Part shown: positions 7,824 to 16,926 of the stretch, in pieces | How positions within the stretch are numbered: the stretch's first letter is position 1 | Layout of the letters: each line of letters opens with the position of its first letter | DNA from: Pelagibacterales bacterium SAG-MED05 | GTDB lineage: Bacteria > Pseudomonadota > Alphaproteobacteria > Pelagibacterales > Pelagibacteraceae | Assembly (NCBI GenBank): GCA_014654415.1 | Contig: JACWDC010000001.1 | Coordinates: forward strand, 62,001-126,000 | Reading direction: 5' to 3' | Length of the DNA: 64,000 nucleotides | Translations under genes and position numbers: made by a program | The notes under the pieces: generated by a model | Databases searched by the model: none | What the model saw: the letters and a program-made list of their open reading frames with translations, nothing else | Told to the model about the DNA's origin: nothing

Positions 7824-8701
7824 GTTCTTGGAGCAATTATTTGTTTTTTTAATTTGTTCTCTCTCATAAAAATTATCAAAGAACTAGTAATGACTAAAGC
7901 TGCTCCAAATAAAGTTAACATTTTCGGTATTTCACTCCAAATAAAGTAACCAAAAATAATAGCAAATACTAAACTTAAATATTTAATTGGTGTAACTAGA
8001 GATGCTTCTGCTAATCTATAGCTCTGAGTTAATAATAGATTAGCTACACTTCCACATAAACCAAGTATAAAAAATAATAAAAAATCTATTGGTGTTGGCA
8101 TTACCCAATCACTAAATAGAATAGAGCTTAAACCCAAAAGAGTACAAAGTAATGTAAAATAAAATGCTATAGTGTAATTAGCTTCTGTTTTGGAAAGTGA
8201 CCTAACACTAATAGCGACACATGCAAAAAATATACAAAATACAATTGGAGTTATATAATAGTAGTTAAGATCAATGAATGCTGGTTGAACAATTAAAAGC
8301 ATCCCTAAAAATCCTAGAAATACAGCTGACCATCTTTTGATTCCAACTTTCTCAGATAAAAAAATAATAGATGCAATTGTAACAAATATAGGTCCGCCAA
8401 AAGTTAGTGAAACTACATCAGCTAAGGGTAATTCTCTTAAACCAAAAAATAATGCAATGATAGCTAGAGCGCCACATATTGCTCTAAAAGCATGCAGACC
8501 AGGACGTGAAGTTTTATAAAAGGAAAATATTTTATTTTTTGGTATAATAAAAAAAATTGGAATAAACCCTATAAAAAATCTTAAAAAAAGAACTTGTCCA
8601 ATTGGATAATAGTCTAACCACTTAACGCAAATATCCATGATTGAGAAGCAAATAACACTTCCTACCATGTACAATACGCCTAATTGATTTTGTGTTAACA
8701 A
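7820..8701 (-). CDS. EamA-family drug/metabolite transporter
   Basis: A 293-residue protein with about ten membrane segments arranged as two EamA repeats (about 10-140 and 155-280), the usual length for the DMT superfamily. The first repeat has the typical SVICFSIMDICVKWL opening and an RFFIGFIP segment. Substrates in this family range from amino acids to nucleotide sugars and cannot be predicted here. It is transcribed just upstream of, and overlapping, the AlkA-like gene. The divergent msrA starts 38 bp away, so the promoters share a very short region. Confidence 0.85.
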   Translation of the reverse strand: MLTQNQLGVLYMVGSVICFSIMDICVKWLDYYPIGQVLFLRFFIGFIPIFFIIPKNKIFSFYKTSRPGLHAFRAICGALAIIALFFGLRELPLADVVSLTFGGPIFVTIASIIFLSEKVGIKRWSAVFLGFLGMLLIVQPAFIDLNYYYITPIVFCIFFACVAISVRSLSKTEANYTIAFYFTLLCTLLGLSSILFSDWVMPTPIDFLLFFILGLCGSVANLLLTQSYRLAEASLVTPIKYLSLVFAIIFGYFIWSEIPKMLTLFGAALVITSSLIIFMRENKLKKQIIAPRT

Positions 8702-8739
8702 TTTAATATCCTCATTAATTCTAACATATTAAATAACTT

Positions 8740-9189
8740 ATGAAGAAATGTACACTTGCACTTGGCTGTTTTTGGAAACCTGAGGAAAACTTTAAAAACA
8801 AACCTGGAATTATCGATACAGAAGTGGGTTATGCAGGAGGACTAAATCCCAAGGTTACTTATAAAGAAGTATGCAGCGGTAACACTGGGCATGCAGAAGT
8901 AGTTAAACTAACATTTGATGAAAAAGTAATTTCTTTTAGAAAAATATTAGATCTATTTTTTAAAATGCATGATCCCACACAAAAAGATATGCAATTTCCT
9001 GATGTTGGAACTCAATATAGAAGTGAAATATTTTATGAATCAGAAGAACAAAAAAAAGAGGCAGAGGAAGTTTTAAATGAAAAAAACAAAAATTTTGATG
9101 GAAAAATTCAAACTAATATCTCAAAAGTTAAAAATTATTGCAAAGCAGAAGAGTATCATCAAAAATATATAGAAAAAAATAGAGGATGA
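8740..9189 (+). CDS. msrA: peptide methionine sulfoxide reductase A
   Basis: A 149-residue protein close to the minimal MsrA length. The active-site GCFW motif is at residues 9-12 with nucleophile Cys10 and Glu15. VGYAGG, GHAEVVKL and DVGTQYRS follow in the canonical order. The C-terminus has the usual AEEYHQKY motif, with a cysteine just before it that may serve in recycling. It reduces methionine-S-sulfoxide in proteins with thioredoxin as the likely electron donor. There is no signal peptide, so it is cytoplasmic. The stop overlaps the start of the next gene by 4 bp, coupling it to the sulfurtransferase. Confidence 0.95.
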   Translation: MKKCTLALGCFWKPEENFKNKPGIIDTEVGYAGGLNPKVTYKEVCSGNTGHAEVVKLTFDEKVISFRKILDLFFKMHDPTQKDMQFPDVGTQYRSEIFYESEEQKKEAEEVLNEKNKNFDGKIQTNISKVKNYCKAEEYHQKYIEKNRG

Positions 9190-10001
9190 AACATCTAGTA
9201 TCTACAGATTGGCTTGAAGAAAATTTAGAAAAAGTAAGAATCTTTGACGGAAGTTGGCATTTACCTAGCTCCAATAGAAATGTGTTAGATGAATTTAATT
9301 CAGCCCATATAAAAAACTCTACTTTTTTTGATATAGATAAACATTCAGATCAAAAATCCAAAATACCTCATATGCTTCCAGAAAAAAATTATTGGGAAAA
9401 AATTATGTCCGAATTCGGAATAAAAAATTCTGACCACGTTGTTATTTATGATAATTCTGACGTTATTAGTTCGTGTCGTGTTTGGTATACATTTTTGTAT
9501 TTTAACCATGATCCAAATCTGATTTCTGTTTTAGATGGTGGTTTTAAAAAATGGTTAAAGGAAAAAAAAATTACCACGAAAAATATTAAGAAATTTGAAA
9601 AAAGTTCTTACTTAGCTCATGAAAACACAGCATTAGTTTTAAATAAAGATCAAATAATTGCTAATATCAATAATAAATCATTTGAGCTAGTTGATGCTCG
9701 GGGTAGAAAAAGATTCTTAGGCGTGCAGCCTGAAGATAGAAAAGAGTTAAGAAGTGGAAACATAGAAGGTTCAAAAAATATTCCTTTCACAGAATTAATA
9801 AATAGCAATGATCGTACTTTTAAAAAAAAAGAGGAATTAATATCTATTTTTGAGAAAAATAAAATTGATCCAAATAAAAACATAGCATTTACTTGTGGAT
9901 CTGGGATAACGGCATGTGTTTTAGGGTTAACTAATTCTATCATAAGTGGTAAAAAACCCGTTGTCTACGATGGTTCTTGGGCAGAATACGGAATTAAATA
10001 A
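9186..10001 (+). CDS. sseA: 3-mercaptopyruvate sulfurtransferase (two-rhodanese protein)
   Basis: A 271-residue tandem rhodanese. The catalytic loop is CGSGITAC with nucleophile Cys237. The CGSG(V/I)T form marks mercaptopyruvate rather than thiosulfate sulfurtransferases. The first, inactive rhodanese domain (about 1-135) has SCRVWYTF where a catalytic Cys would stand. The C-terminal YDGSWAEYG is also diagnostic. The family reaction transfers sulfur from 3-mercaptopyruvate to a thiol or cyanide acceptor, linking cysteine breakdown to sulfane-sulfur pools. It is translationally coupled to msrA (4-bp overlap) and lies 2 bp before the efflux adaptor gene. Confidence 0.9.
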   Translation: MKHLVSTDWLEENLEKVRIFDGSWHLPSSNRNVLDEFNSAHIKNSTFFDIDKHSDQKSKIPHMLPEKNYWEKIMSEFGIKNSDHVVIYDNSDVISSCRVWYTFLYFNHDPNLISVLDGGFKKWLKEKKITTKNIKKFEKSSYLAHENTALVLNKDQIIANINNKSFELVDARGRKRFLGVQPEDRKELRSGNIEGSKNIPFTELINSNDRTFKKKEELISIFEKNKIDPNKNIAFTCGSGITACVLGLTNSIISGKKPVVYDGSWAEYGIK

Positions 10002-10003
10002 AA

Positions 10004-10870
10004 ATGAAAACAGCATCAAAGTTAAAAGCTTTTTTAATAATATTTTTTATCGCAATTTTCGCAATAATAGTTGCTAGATATTTTATTGGATTACATTTCA
10101 AAAAAAAATTTAGTGCTCGTCCAGCGCCGGGAGTAATTGTAAGCAAAGTTGAAAAATCATTATTTTATAAAAGTATAGAAACATTTGGAACAGCAATCGC
10201 TCAGAGTTCTAAAGTATATAGAGTTCAAAAAGAGAACATAGTCGGTAATTTAAATATTCAAAATAGATTTGTAAAAAAAGGTGAAATAATAATTGCTTTA
10301 AAAGATGGAAAAAATATTGTTGCTGAGTTTGGAGGTAAGGTTGGTAAAAGAGAAATTGCACAAGGTGTTCTTGGCTCAAATAGTTTAATTATAACTCTTG
10401 ATGATTTAAAAAAAATTGTAATAGATATTAAAGTTCCGGAAAATTATGTTGGGATTTTAAAACCTGGCTTGAAAGCAGAAATAATAAATTCAGCATTTAA
10501 TAAAACTTTTAAAGGTAAGGTAGATTCTATTAGTTCAAGGATAGACCCATCAACTAGATCTATCTTAGCAAGAATTGAGGTAGATAATCCAAATTTTGAA
10601 ATTATACCCGGACAACTAATGACCGTTAAAGTAATTTATGATGAAATAAATCAGATTGGTGTTCCAGAAAGCGCTGTAACTATTCAAGGAAATACTGCTT
10701 TTGTTTATATTGTAAATACTGACACTGCTGAAAAGAGAAATATTAAAATGGGCAAAAGAAACTTTGGAAAAGTTTCTGTTGTTTCAGGAATAAATGAAGG
10801 TGATATTGTTATTAGCGAAGGTATATCTAAAGTTAGAAATAAAGCAAAAGTTAAAGTTATAAATCCATAA
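10004..10870 (+). CDS. RND efflux periplasmic adaptor (membrane fusion protein)
   Basis: A 288-residue protein with one N-terminal membrane anchor (about 8-30) and a periplasmic body. A split barrel-sandwich/lipoyl domain (ENIVGNLNIQ and FGGKVGKREIAQG) encloses only a short alpha-hairpin. A beta-barrel (KIVIDIKVPENYVG, then RIDPSTRSILARIEV) and a membrane-proximal domain with GVPESAVTIQGN follow. It is shorter than AcrA/MexA (about 380-400), because the coiled-coil hairpin that reaches the outer-membrane channel is almost absent. It sits 7 bp upstream of the RND pump gene, so the two form one transporter. No TolC-type gene is present in the window. Confidence 0.87.
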   Translation: MKTASKLKAFLIIFFIAIFAIIVARYFIGLHFKKKFSARPAPGVIVSKVEKSLFYKSIETFGTAIAQSSKVYRVQKENIVGNLNIQNRFVKKGEIIIALKDGKNIVAEFGGKVGKREIAQGVLGSNSLIITLDDLKKIVIDIKVPENYVGILKPGLKAEIINSAFNKTFKGKVDSISSRIDPSTRSILARIEVDNPNFEIIPGQLMTVKVIYDEINQIGVPESAVTIQGNTAFVYIVNTDTAEKRNIKMGKRNFGKVSVVSGINEGDIVISEGISKVRNKAKVKVINP

Positions 10871-10877
10871 AATAAAT

Positions 10878-13800
10878 ATGTTTTTAACAGACCTATCAAT
10901 TAAGAGACCTGTCGTAGCATCAGTAATGAGTTTGGTGCTAGTTATTTTTGGGCTCTTAACTTTTCAAGAAATACCAACTGATGAACTGCCTGATGTACAA
11001 CCACCTGTAGTTACAATTCAAACTGAATACAGAGGGGCTTCAGCTGAAATTGTAGATACACAAATTACCCAAAAAATAGAAGATTTTGTAGCTGGTACAC
11101 CTGGTCTAGAAACAGTTGATTCATTCAGTGAGGATGAAAGTTCAAGAATAACATTAACATTTGAAACTGACTTAGATCTCGATGATGTGGCAAATGATGT
11201 AAGAAGTTCGGTCTCAAGAGTATTAGATAATTTACCAGAAGGAGCTGGACAACCTGAAATATTTAAACAAAGTGCAGGAATGAGAACTACTATGTGGCTC
11301 TCTTTTAATTCTGAAATAATGACAGATTTAGAATTAACTGATTATGCAGATAGATATCTAACAGATGTTTTTTCTACTGTTAAGGGTGTGGGTAGAGTTC
11401 GTTTAGGAGGTGAAAGAGAACTTTCTTTAAGAGTGTGGTTAGATCCTATCGCTTTAGCTGCAAGAGATATAACTACACAAGAAGTAGAAGAAGTTTTAGA
11501 AAAAGAGAATGTTGAATTTCCCGCTGGAAGAATCGAGTCTAAAGATATCGATCTCACTATAAAATTAGATAAAGCCTATAAAAATTTAGAAAATTATAAA
11601 AAATTACCTCTTAAAAGGGCTAAGGATGGTTCTATAATTACTCTAAATGATGTTGCGCGAGTAGAGTTAGGCGCAGAATCCACCAGAACTCTATTTAAAG
11701 GGAATGGTAAGCAAGTTGTGGGAATTGGAATTTATCAACAATCAGATGCAAACACGATTGCTGTAGCAAATGGTATTAAGAAAAAAATTAAAGAAATAAA
11801 ACCAACATTGCCACCAGATACCACCCTTGAAGTTTCGTTTGATAGAAGCAATTACATTAAAGCCGCTATTTATGAAGTGTACAAAACATTGTTTATTGCT
11901 TTAGTTTTAGTCACAATAATAATTTATTTATTTTTAGGAAACATAAGAGCACTTGTTGTGCCATTAATTGCGCTGCCTGTTTCCTTAATATCAACTTTTT
12001 TATCTATTTATATATTTGGTTTTTCTATTAATCTCTTTACACTTATGGCGCTTGTTTTGGCTATTGGAATCGTTGTAGACGATGCAATTGTAATGCTGGA
12101 AAATATTGTCAGAAGAATAGAGTTGGGTGAAAGTCCGCTCGTTGCGGCTTACAAAGGAGCAAAACAAGTATCATTTGCTATTATAGCAACAACAGTAGTA
12201 CTGGTGGCTGTATTTGTGCCTCTAATCTTTATTAAAGGTATAACGGGTGTTTTATTTACTCAAACTGCAGTTACCCTAGCTTCTGCTGTAGTAATTTCAA
12301 GTTTTGTAGCTCTTTCTTTAAGTCCAATGCTTGGAAGCAAATTCTTAAAGAAAAATATGAATAAATCAAAAATTGTAATAAAATTTGAAAAATTTTTAAA
12401 AAATTTAACTTACTTTTATAAATTATCCCTTCTAGGTTGGATAAAAAAAAAAAAAATAATAACATCCTTTTTAGTTGGTACGCTCGTTTTAACTATTTTT
12501 TTATTTAACTTTGCACCAAAAGAATTAATAGCACCAGAAGACCGAGGGGCTTTTTTTGTAATTGTAAAAGCTCCTCAAGGATCAGGTTTTAATTTTACAA
12601 AAACTAAAGCAGAAGAAATTGAAAAACTCTTGCTTCCTAATGTAGGCAAAGGTGAATATAGAAAACTTATAATGAGAGTGCCAGGGTTTGGAAGATCTGC
12701 AAAACAGGTTAATAGTGGTTTTATTATTGTGCTTTTAGAGCCTTGGTCAAAAAGAGATCGTCACGGAGTTAAAATTATGAGGGAATCTTTCGGGAAAATA
12801 GGAAGAGTTCCTGGTGTCCTTGCATTTCCTATAATGCCTCAAGGAATTCGAACCGGAGGAATCGAAAGCCCAGTTCAGTTTGTTATATTAGGCAATACTT
12901 ATGATCAACTAATTAAGTGGAAAGAAATTATAAAAAAAGAGGCTAGAAAAAATCCAGGTCTAGTATCAATTCAGGATGACTTTGATCTGAATAAACCTCA
13001 GCTAAATGTACAAATTAATCAAAAAAAAGCTGCTGATTTAGGAGTGTCTACACAAGATATAGGAAGAACAATAGAAACTATTTTTGGTTCAAAAAAGGTT
13101 ACTAATTTTACACAAGATGGAAAAGAATATTCAATTATTCTTCAAGGAGATATAAAAGACAGACAAGAACCTGGTAGTATTAGCAAGGTATTTGTTAGAT
13201 CAAAAAACAATGGGAAGCTTGTTTCTATTTCTAATTTAGTTGAATACAATGAAGAAGGCCAGTCGCCTTTTCTAGCAAGATACAATAGACAGAAAGCAGT
13301 CACAATTTCAGCAAGACTAGTTGGGGACTATTCATTAGATGAAGCATTAAAATTTTTGGTTAATATTGTAGAAGAAAATACTCCTCAAGCTAAAATTGCT
13401 TATAAGGGAGAGAGCGAAGAATATAAAAAAACGAATACAGAATTATACATTATTTTTGCCTTAGCTCTAATTACTGCCTATCTTGCTATGTGTGCTCAAT
13501 TTGAAAGCTGGAAACATCCACTTACAATTATGCTCACTGTTCCCATGGCTATTCTTGGAGGATTGCTCGGTCTTTTGGTCGTAGGATCTTCCTTAAACGT
13601 TTATAGCCAAATAGCATTAATAATACTAATTGGGTTGTCCGCAAAAAATGGAATTTTAATTGTTGAGTTTGCAAATCAATTAAGAAAGGAGGGAAAAAAT
13701 TTAGAAGTTGCTGTATTTGAAGCAGCTGCTATTAGATTAAGACCAATCTTAATGACAAGCTTATCTACCATTATAGGTGTGCTGCCTCTAATCATAAGTT

Positions 13801-13973
13801 TTGGGCCTGGTGCTGCAAGTAGGCTGACAGTAGGAATTACAATATTTGCAGGAATGATATTCTCTACTTTTTTTACTCTCTATGTAATACCGACTATCTA
13901 CACAATTGTTGGAAAAAATACTCAAAGAATTGATGCTGTAGAAATTGAGCTAAATAAACAACTTAAAAAATAA
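10878..13973 (+). CDS. RND-family efflux pump, inner-membrane subunit (AcrB/MexF-like)
   Basis: A full-length 1031-residue HAE1-type RND permease with two six-helix halves and two large periplasmic loops. The proton-relay aspartates are Asp401-Asp402 in GIVVDDAIVMLENI. The relay lysine is conserved in the second half (GLSAKNGILIVEFA). The N-terminus LSIKRPVVASVM and the loop EIPTDELPDVQPP are typical. It expels hydrophobic or amphiphilic compounds driven by the proton gradient, together with the adaptor encoded just upstream. Substrates cannot be predicted. The 3' end overlaps the convergent lytic-transglycosylase gene by 11 bp. Confidence 0.93.
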   Translation: MFLTDLSIKRPVVASVMSLVLVIFGLLTFQEIPTDELPDVQPPVVTIQTEYRGASAEIVDTQITQKIEDFVAGTPGLETVDSFSEDESSRITLTFETDLDLDDVANDVRSSVSRVLDNLPEGAGQPEIFKQSAGMRTTMWLSFNSEIMTDLELTDYADRYLTDVFSTVKGVGRVRLGGERELSLRVWLDPIALAARDITTQEVEEVLEKENVEFPAGRIESKDIDLTIKLDKAYKNLENYKKLPLKRAKDGSIITLNDVARVELGAESTRTLFKGNGKQVVGIGIYQQSDANTIAVANGIKKKIKEIKPTLPPDTTLEVSFDRSNYIKAAIYEVYKTLFIALVLVTIIIYLFLGNIRALVVPLIALPVSLISTFLSIYIFGFSINLFTLMALVLAIGIVVDDAIVMLENIVRRIELGESPLVAAYKGAKQVSFAIIATTVVLVAVFVPLIFIKGITGVLFTQTAVTLASAVVISSFVALSLSPMLGSKFLKKNMNKSKIVIKFEKFLKNLTYFYKLSLLGWIKKKKIITSFLVGTLVLTIFLFNFAPKELIAPEDRGAFFVIVKAPQGSGFNFTKTKAEEIEKLLLPNVGKGEYRKLIMRVPGFGRSAKQVNSGFIIVLLEPWSKRDRHGVKIMRESFGKIGRVPGVLAFPIMPQGIRTGGIESPVQFVILGNTYDQLIKWKEIIKKEARKNPGLVSIQDDFDLNKPQLNVQINQKKAADLGVSTQDIGRTIETIFGSKKVTNFTQDGKEYSIILQGDIKDRQEPGSISKVFVRSKNNGKLVSISNLVEYNEEGQSPFLARYNRQKAVTISARLVGDYSLDEALKFLVNIVEENTPQAKIAYKGESEEYKKTNTELYIIFALALITAYLAMCAQFESWKHPLTIMLTVPMAILGGLLGLLVVGSSLNVYSQIALIILIGLSAKNGILIVEFANQLRKEGKNLEVAVFEAAAIRLRPILMTSLSTIIGVLPLIISFGPGAASRLTVGITIFAGMIFSTFFTLYVIPTIYTIVGKNTQRIDAVEIELNKQLKK

Positions 13974-14562
13974 TATATTTATTTTTATCTAGATTTTTTT
14001 TACAAAGCGTAAGTTGTTTTCTGTATTTACTTGCCATATCTCTTACAGACTTAGCATAGATAACGGCTTTTTTATCTCTTGAGTAATTTTTATAATCTCC
14101 CCAACCTTTATAGTAAGCTAAATACTGTCTGTAGGCGTCTTTCTTAGAAATTTTTAATATTTTAGAAGTTTTGTTAATATACCAGCCTATAAAATCGACC
14201 GAGTCTTTAAAACGAGCACGGGTTGCTAAAGGATTGTTTGTTTCTCTTTTATATTGCTCCCAGGTACCTTTTACAGCTTGAGAATAACCAAAAGAACTAG
14301 ATGGTCTTTTAAAAGGAATGACTTTAAATAATTTTCTCCTAGGAGGTTTAGCCAACCAATTGAAGTCACTCTCTTTTTTTACAAAAGCAAGTTGTAAATG
14401 AATGGGTGCTCCCCATTTCTCATATGAAGCTTTAGCATGTTTGTACCAAAGATATCTTTCTTCAAAAATTGCACAGCTATTTTGAGTATTTTTTGGAATA
14501 GAAGAGCAGGCGGTAACAAAGAATAATAAAATTAGTAAATAAAAATTTGTTTTACGAATCAC
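13963..14562 (-). CDS. lytic transglycosylase-like (SLT domain) lipoprotein
   Basis: A 199-residue protein with a lipoprotein signal ending at VTACSS (lipid-anchored Cys19). The mature region has a lysozyme-like fold: the probable catalytic Glu64 in FVKKESDF, then SSFGYSQAVKGTW matching the SLT G-(Y/L)-(M/S)-Q motif, and an AYYKGWGDY segment near the end. Family members cleave the MurNAc-GlcNAc bond of peptidoglycan to give anhydro-MurNAc products. That fits the amgK-murU recycling genes 2 kb away, although no operon joins them. It overlaps the RND gene tail-to-tail by 11 bp. Moderately sure of the fold, less of the enzyme subclass. Confidence 0.75.
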   Translation of the reverse strand: MIRKTNFYLLILLFFVTACSSIPKNTQNSCAIFEERYLWYKHAKASYEKWGAPIHLQLAFVKKESDFNWLAKPPRRKLFKVIPFKRPSSSFGYSQAVKGTWEQYKRETNNPLATRARFKDSVDFIGWYINKTSKILKISKKDAYRQYLAYYKGWGDYKNYSRDKKAVIYAKSVRDMASKYRKQLTLCKKNLDKNKYIIF

Positions 14563-14576
14563 TTAATGATTATAAA

Positions 14577-15086
14577 TCATTTATATTTTGTTCTCCATTT
14601 TTCAGGTCTTTCAAAATTTCCCTGCCACATTCCTAAATGATTATCTTTAGCCCATTTCTCACTATCTAAATATTTTTTTGAATATCTTTTATATGCTACT
14701 GCATGACCAGTATGAACCATATATCTGTTTAAAGATAGTTTTGAACTATCATAAGGAAAATAGCATGTTCCTAAAATTCTACCGTATCTATCTTTTTCCG
14801 TATAACGACATTTAATTTTTGCTCTTCCGATATATCTTCTTAATGTTATTGTTGATATGGACCCACAATCATAACTTTCATTTTTTTTGTTAACACAAAT
14901 TTGATTTTTCTCAGGTGTATCGATTCCAAAAAGTCTTATACTCGTTCCCTCTATCTTGATTGTATCTCCGTCTATAACTTTTATTTTTCCTTCTATATAT
15001 ATGCCTCTTTTTGCGCTCAAAGAAGGAGAAGAGTTAATCAAAAAAATAAACAAAAAACTAAATAAACCTAAGGTCAACTTCTTCAT
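14577..15086 (-). CDS. secreted thermonuclease-like (SNase family) protein
   Basis: A 169-residue protein with a Sec signal peptide (hydrophobic 4-22, ending near SLSA). The SNase-fold core follows: KVIDGDTIKIEG, then IRLFGIDTPEKNQIC carrying the conserved Arg and Glu, and a later CRYTEKDRYGRILGTCYF with the second Arg region. Two cysteine pairs could form disulfides. The C-terminus KWAKDNHLGMWQGNFERPEKWR is typical of bacterial YncB/Nuc-type proteins. It is predicted to act in the periplasm on DNA or RNA, although many SNase homologues bind without cutting. The start overlaps the stop of the VanZ-like gene by 4 bp. Confidence 0.83.
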   Translation of the reverse strand: MKKLTLGLFSFLFIFLINSSPSLSAKRGIYIEGKIKVIDGDTIKIEGTSIRLFGIDTPEKNQICVNKKNESYDCGSISTITLRRYIGRAKIKCRYTEKDRYGRILGTCYFPYDSSKLSLNRYMVHTGHAVAYKRYSKKYLDSEKWAKDNHLGMWQGNFERPEKWRTKYK

Positions 15087-15481
15087 AAAATCTTTTTATA
15101 TTTTTTATAAAATACAATTATAAATATTGCTATTAGAGTTCCAAGTAAATTTGCAAAAAGATCTAGAAATTCAAAAGATCTATTTGGTATAACATAATGA
15201 GATAATTCTAAAACTATTGATAAAAATATTAAAAAAATAATAGTTTGATTAAAATTTTTGTCTCTAAAGCAGCTAATTAAACCAAGTATTGATAAATATA
15301 AAAAAGCTAATGCATGATTAATTGATGTTCCAATGGGATTTGGAATAAGGTCTGGCTGTTTTGAAAAATTTCCATAAAACAGATATCCAAGGAGACTGCC
15401 TGGAAATAAATATAAAATTAACAATCCCACTAAAGAGCAATAGTAAAGATATTTAATCAACTTTAAGACATTATTTTTCAT
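15083..15481 (-). CDS. VanZ-like small membrane protein
   Basis: About 132 residues and four membrane segments. The C-terminal part LELSHYVIPNRSFEFLD followed by FANLLGTL matches the E-x(n)-R-x-F-(D/E)-xxDxxxNxxG pattern of the VanZ family, whose biochemical role is unknown. I start it at the internal Met (complement of 15479-15481). The longer frame begins at 15529 inside the divergent gpmA gene and would add 16 residues that look like untranslated sequence. It overlaps the nuclease gene by 4 bp, so the pair is co-transcribed. Confidence 0.65.
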   Translation of the reverse strand: MKNNVLKLIKYLYYCSLVGLLILYLFPGSLLGYLFYGNFSKQPDLIPNPIGTSINHALAFLYLSILGLISCFRDKNFNQTIIFLIFLSIVLELSHYVIPNRSFEFLDLFANLLGTLIAIFIIVFYKKYKKIL

Positions 15482-15521
15482 TATAATTTTAATATTACAC
15501 AATATCTGATATTTATCTATT

Positions 15522-16241
15522 ATGAGCAAATTAATCCTAACAAGACATGGCCAAAGTGTATGGAATGCGGAAAATAGATTTACTGGATGGGTAGATGTTG
15601 ATTTGTCTGAAAAAGGAATTTTAGAGGCTAAAAAATCTGGTCAATTAATTAAAGATCTGAATATTAATATAGATGTTTCCTATACATCTTTTTTAAAAAG
15701 AGCAATTAAGACACTTACCACCATACTTCAAGAAAATGGTCTGGAACTTAAATTTAATACTTCTTGGGAATTGAATGAGAGACATTATGGATCTTTAACG
15801 GGATTAAACAAAGAAGAAACTAAAAATAAAATTGGTGAGGAACAGTTTAAAAAATATAGAAGATCTTGGGATATACCGCCGCCGCCAATGTCTGAAAATG
15901 ACAAGAATCAATCTTTGTTTAGTCCTTTAAACGCAAGTATACCTGTGGGTATGATACCTTTTAAGGAGTCTTTAAAAGATACCTATAAACGAGTCATACC
16001 TTATTATGAAAAAGAAATTCAAAAACATATTAAAGAAAATAAAAACGTTTTAATATCAGCTCATGGAAATTCACTAAGAACACTATGCAAATATCTATTT
16101 AAAATTTCTGATCAAAAGATAAATGAATTGGAAATACCGACGGGAAACCCTTTAATAATTGAATTTGATAATAATCTTAAAATTCAAAAATATTATTATT
16201 TGGATAAAAATAGAGCTAAAACTATTATCTTTAATCAATAA
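15522..16241 (+). CDS. gpmA: 2,3-bisphosphoglycerate-dependent phosphoglycerate mutase
   Basis: A 239-residue histidine-phosphatase-fold enzyme. The phosphoacceptor is His9 in TRHGQSVWN, followed by ENRFTGWVDVDLSEKG. The acid ELNERHYG and the second histidine in ISAHGNSLR complete the site. Length and motifs are those of dPGM, which interconverts 3- and 2-phosphoglycerate in glycolysis and gluconeogenesis. It is a single gene, 40 bp from the divergent VanZ-like gene, and overlaps the convergent murU by 11 bp. It carries a short SPLNASIPVGMIPFKESLKDT loop region typical of the longer dPGM form. Confidence 0.95.
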   Translation: MSKLILTRHGQSVWNAENRFTGWVDVDLSEKGILEAKKSGQLIKDLNINIDVSYTSFLKRAIKTLTTILQENGLELKFNTSWELNERHYGSLTGLNKEETKNKIGEEQFKKYRRSWDIPPPPMSENDKNQSLFSPLNASIPVGMIPFKESLKDTYKRVIPYYEKEIQKHIKENKNVLISAHGNSLRTLCKYLFKISDQKINELEIPTGNPLIIEFDNNLKIQKYYYLDKNRAKTIIFNQ

Positions 16242-16926
16242 TTTTTAAGTTCGATATTTTATCGTACATTTCTTTTGTATTTAAATGGTAAAACTTTTGC
16301 TTACTTGCATTTCCAATTAAGGAATTTTCTTCAATTAAACGATTCCAAACCTTGTTCATCGAAAATATTTTATCTTTTATAGAGCTAAACACACTTTGGT
16401 CTAAAATTTGAAGACCAGTAAAAATGAATTCATTACTATTACCTCTACTAATCACGTCATCGTTGAGATTAAAGTCTCCCTTAAAAGAATTATCAAAACT
16501 TAGGTTTTTATTGACTAACAATAAACAAGGTTTTTTCTTTTTAAGATAAAGATCTTCTAAATCTTTTAATTCATTAAAGTAAGCATCACTCCATAAAGTA
16601 TCAGGATTAAGTGCTACAAAAGGTTTTTTAAAAGATTTAGTGGCGTGAAGTATACCGCCTCCAGTGTCGAGTATCGTATCTTGTTCGTCAGAAATTATAA
16701 TTTTTACTTTATATTTTTTTTTATCTATAAAATCTTTTATTTGGTTTGATAGATGATGAACATTAATAGCTATCTCCTCTATACCATGGTTAGTTAAGAG
16801 CTGAATAGCTCTCTCCAACAAGTTCTTATTTCCTAATCGAATCAAAGGTTTTGGAGTTTTTAAAGTAATCGGCTGCATTCTTTTTCCCAGTCCAGCTGCC
16901 AGAATCATGCCATGTTTAATTTTCAT
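16231..16926 (-). CDS. murU: N-acetylmuramate-1-phosphate uridylyltransferase-type nucleotidyltransferase
   Basis: A 231-residue sugar-nucleotidyltransferase with the signature LAAGLGKRMQP (9-19) and the TPKPLIRLG substrate loop. The length is that of MurU and not of the longer GlmU or ManC enzymes. Homologues are often annotated as mannose-1-phosphate guanylyltransferase. The preceding gene is an AmgK-type kinase overlapping by 4 bp, and the kinase-uridylyltransferase pair is the known amgK-murU shortcut converting MurNAc via MurNAc-1-P to UDP-MurNAc. The assignment to MurU therefore rests on context plus family. The last codons overlap gpmA tail-to-tail by 11 bp. Confidence 0.75.
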   Translation of the reverse strand: MKIKHGMILAAGLGKRMQPITLKTPKPLIRLGNKNLLERAIQLLTNHGIEEIAINVHHLSNQIKDFIDKKKYKVKIIISDEQDTILDTGGGILHATKSFKKPFVALNPDTLWSDAYFNELKDLEDLYLKKKKPCLLLVNKNLSFDNSFKGDFNLNDDVISRGNSNEFIFTGLQILDQSVFSSIKDKIFSMNKVWNRLIEENSLIGNASKQKFYHLNTKEMYDKISNLKIID

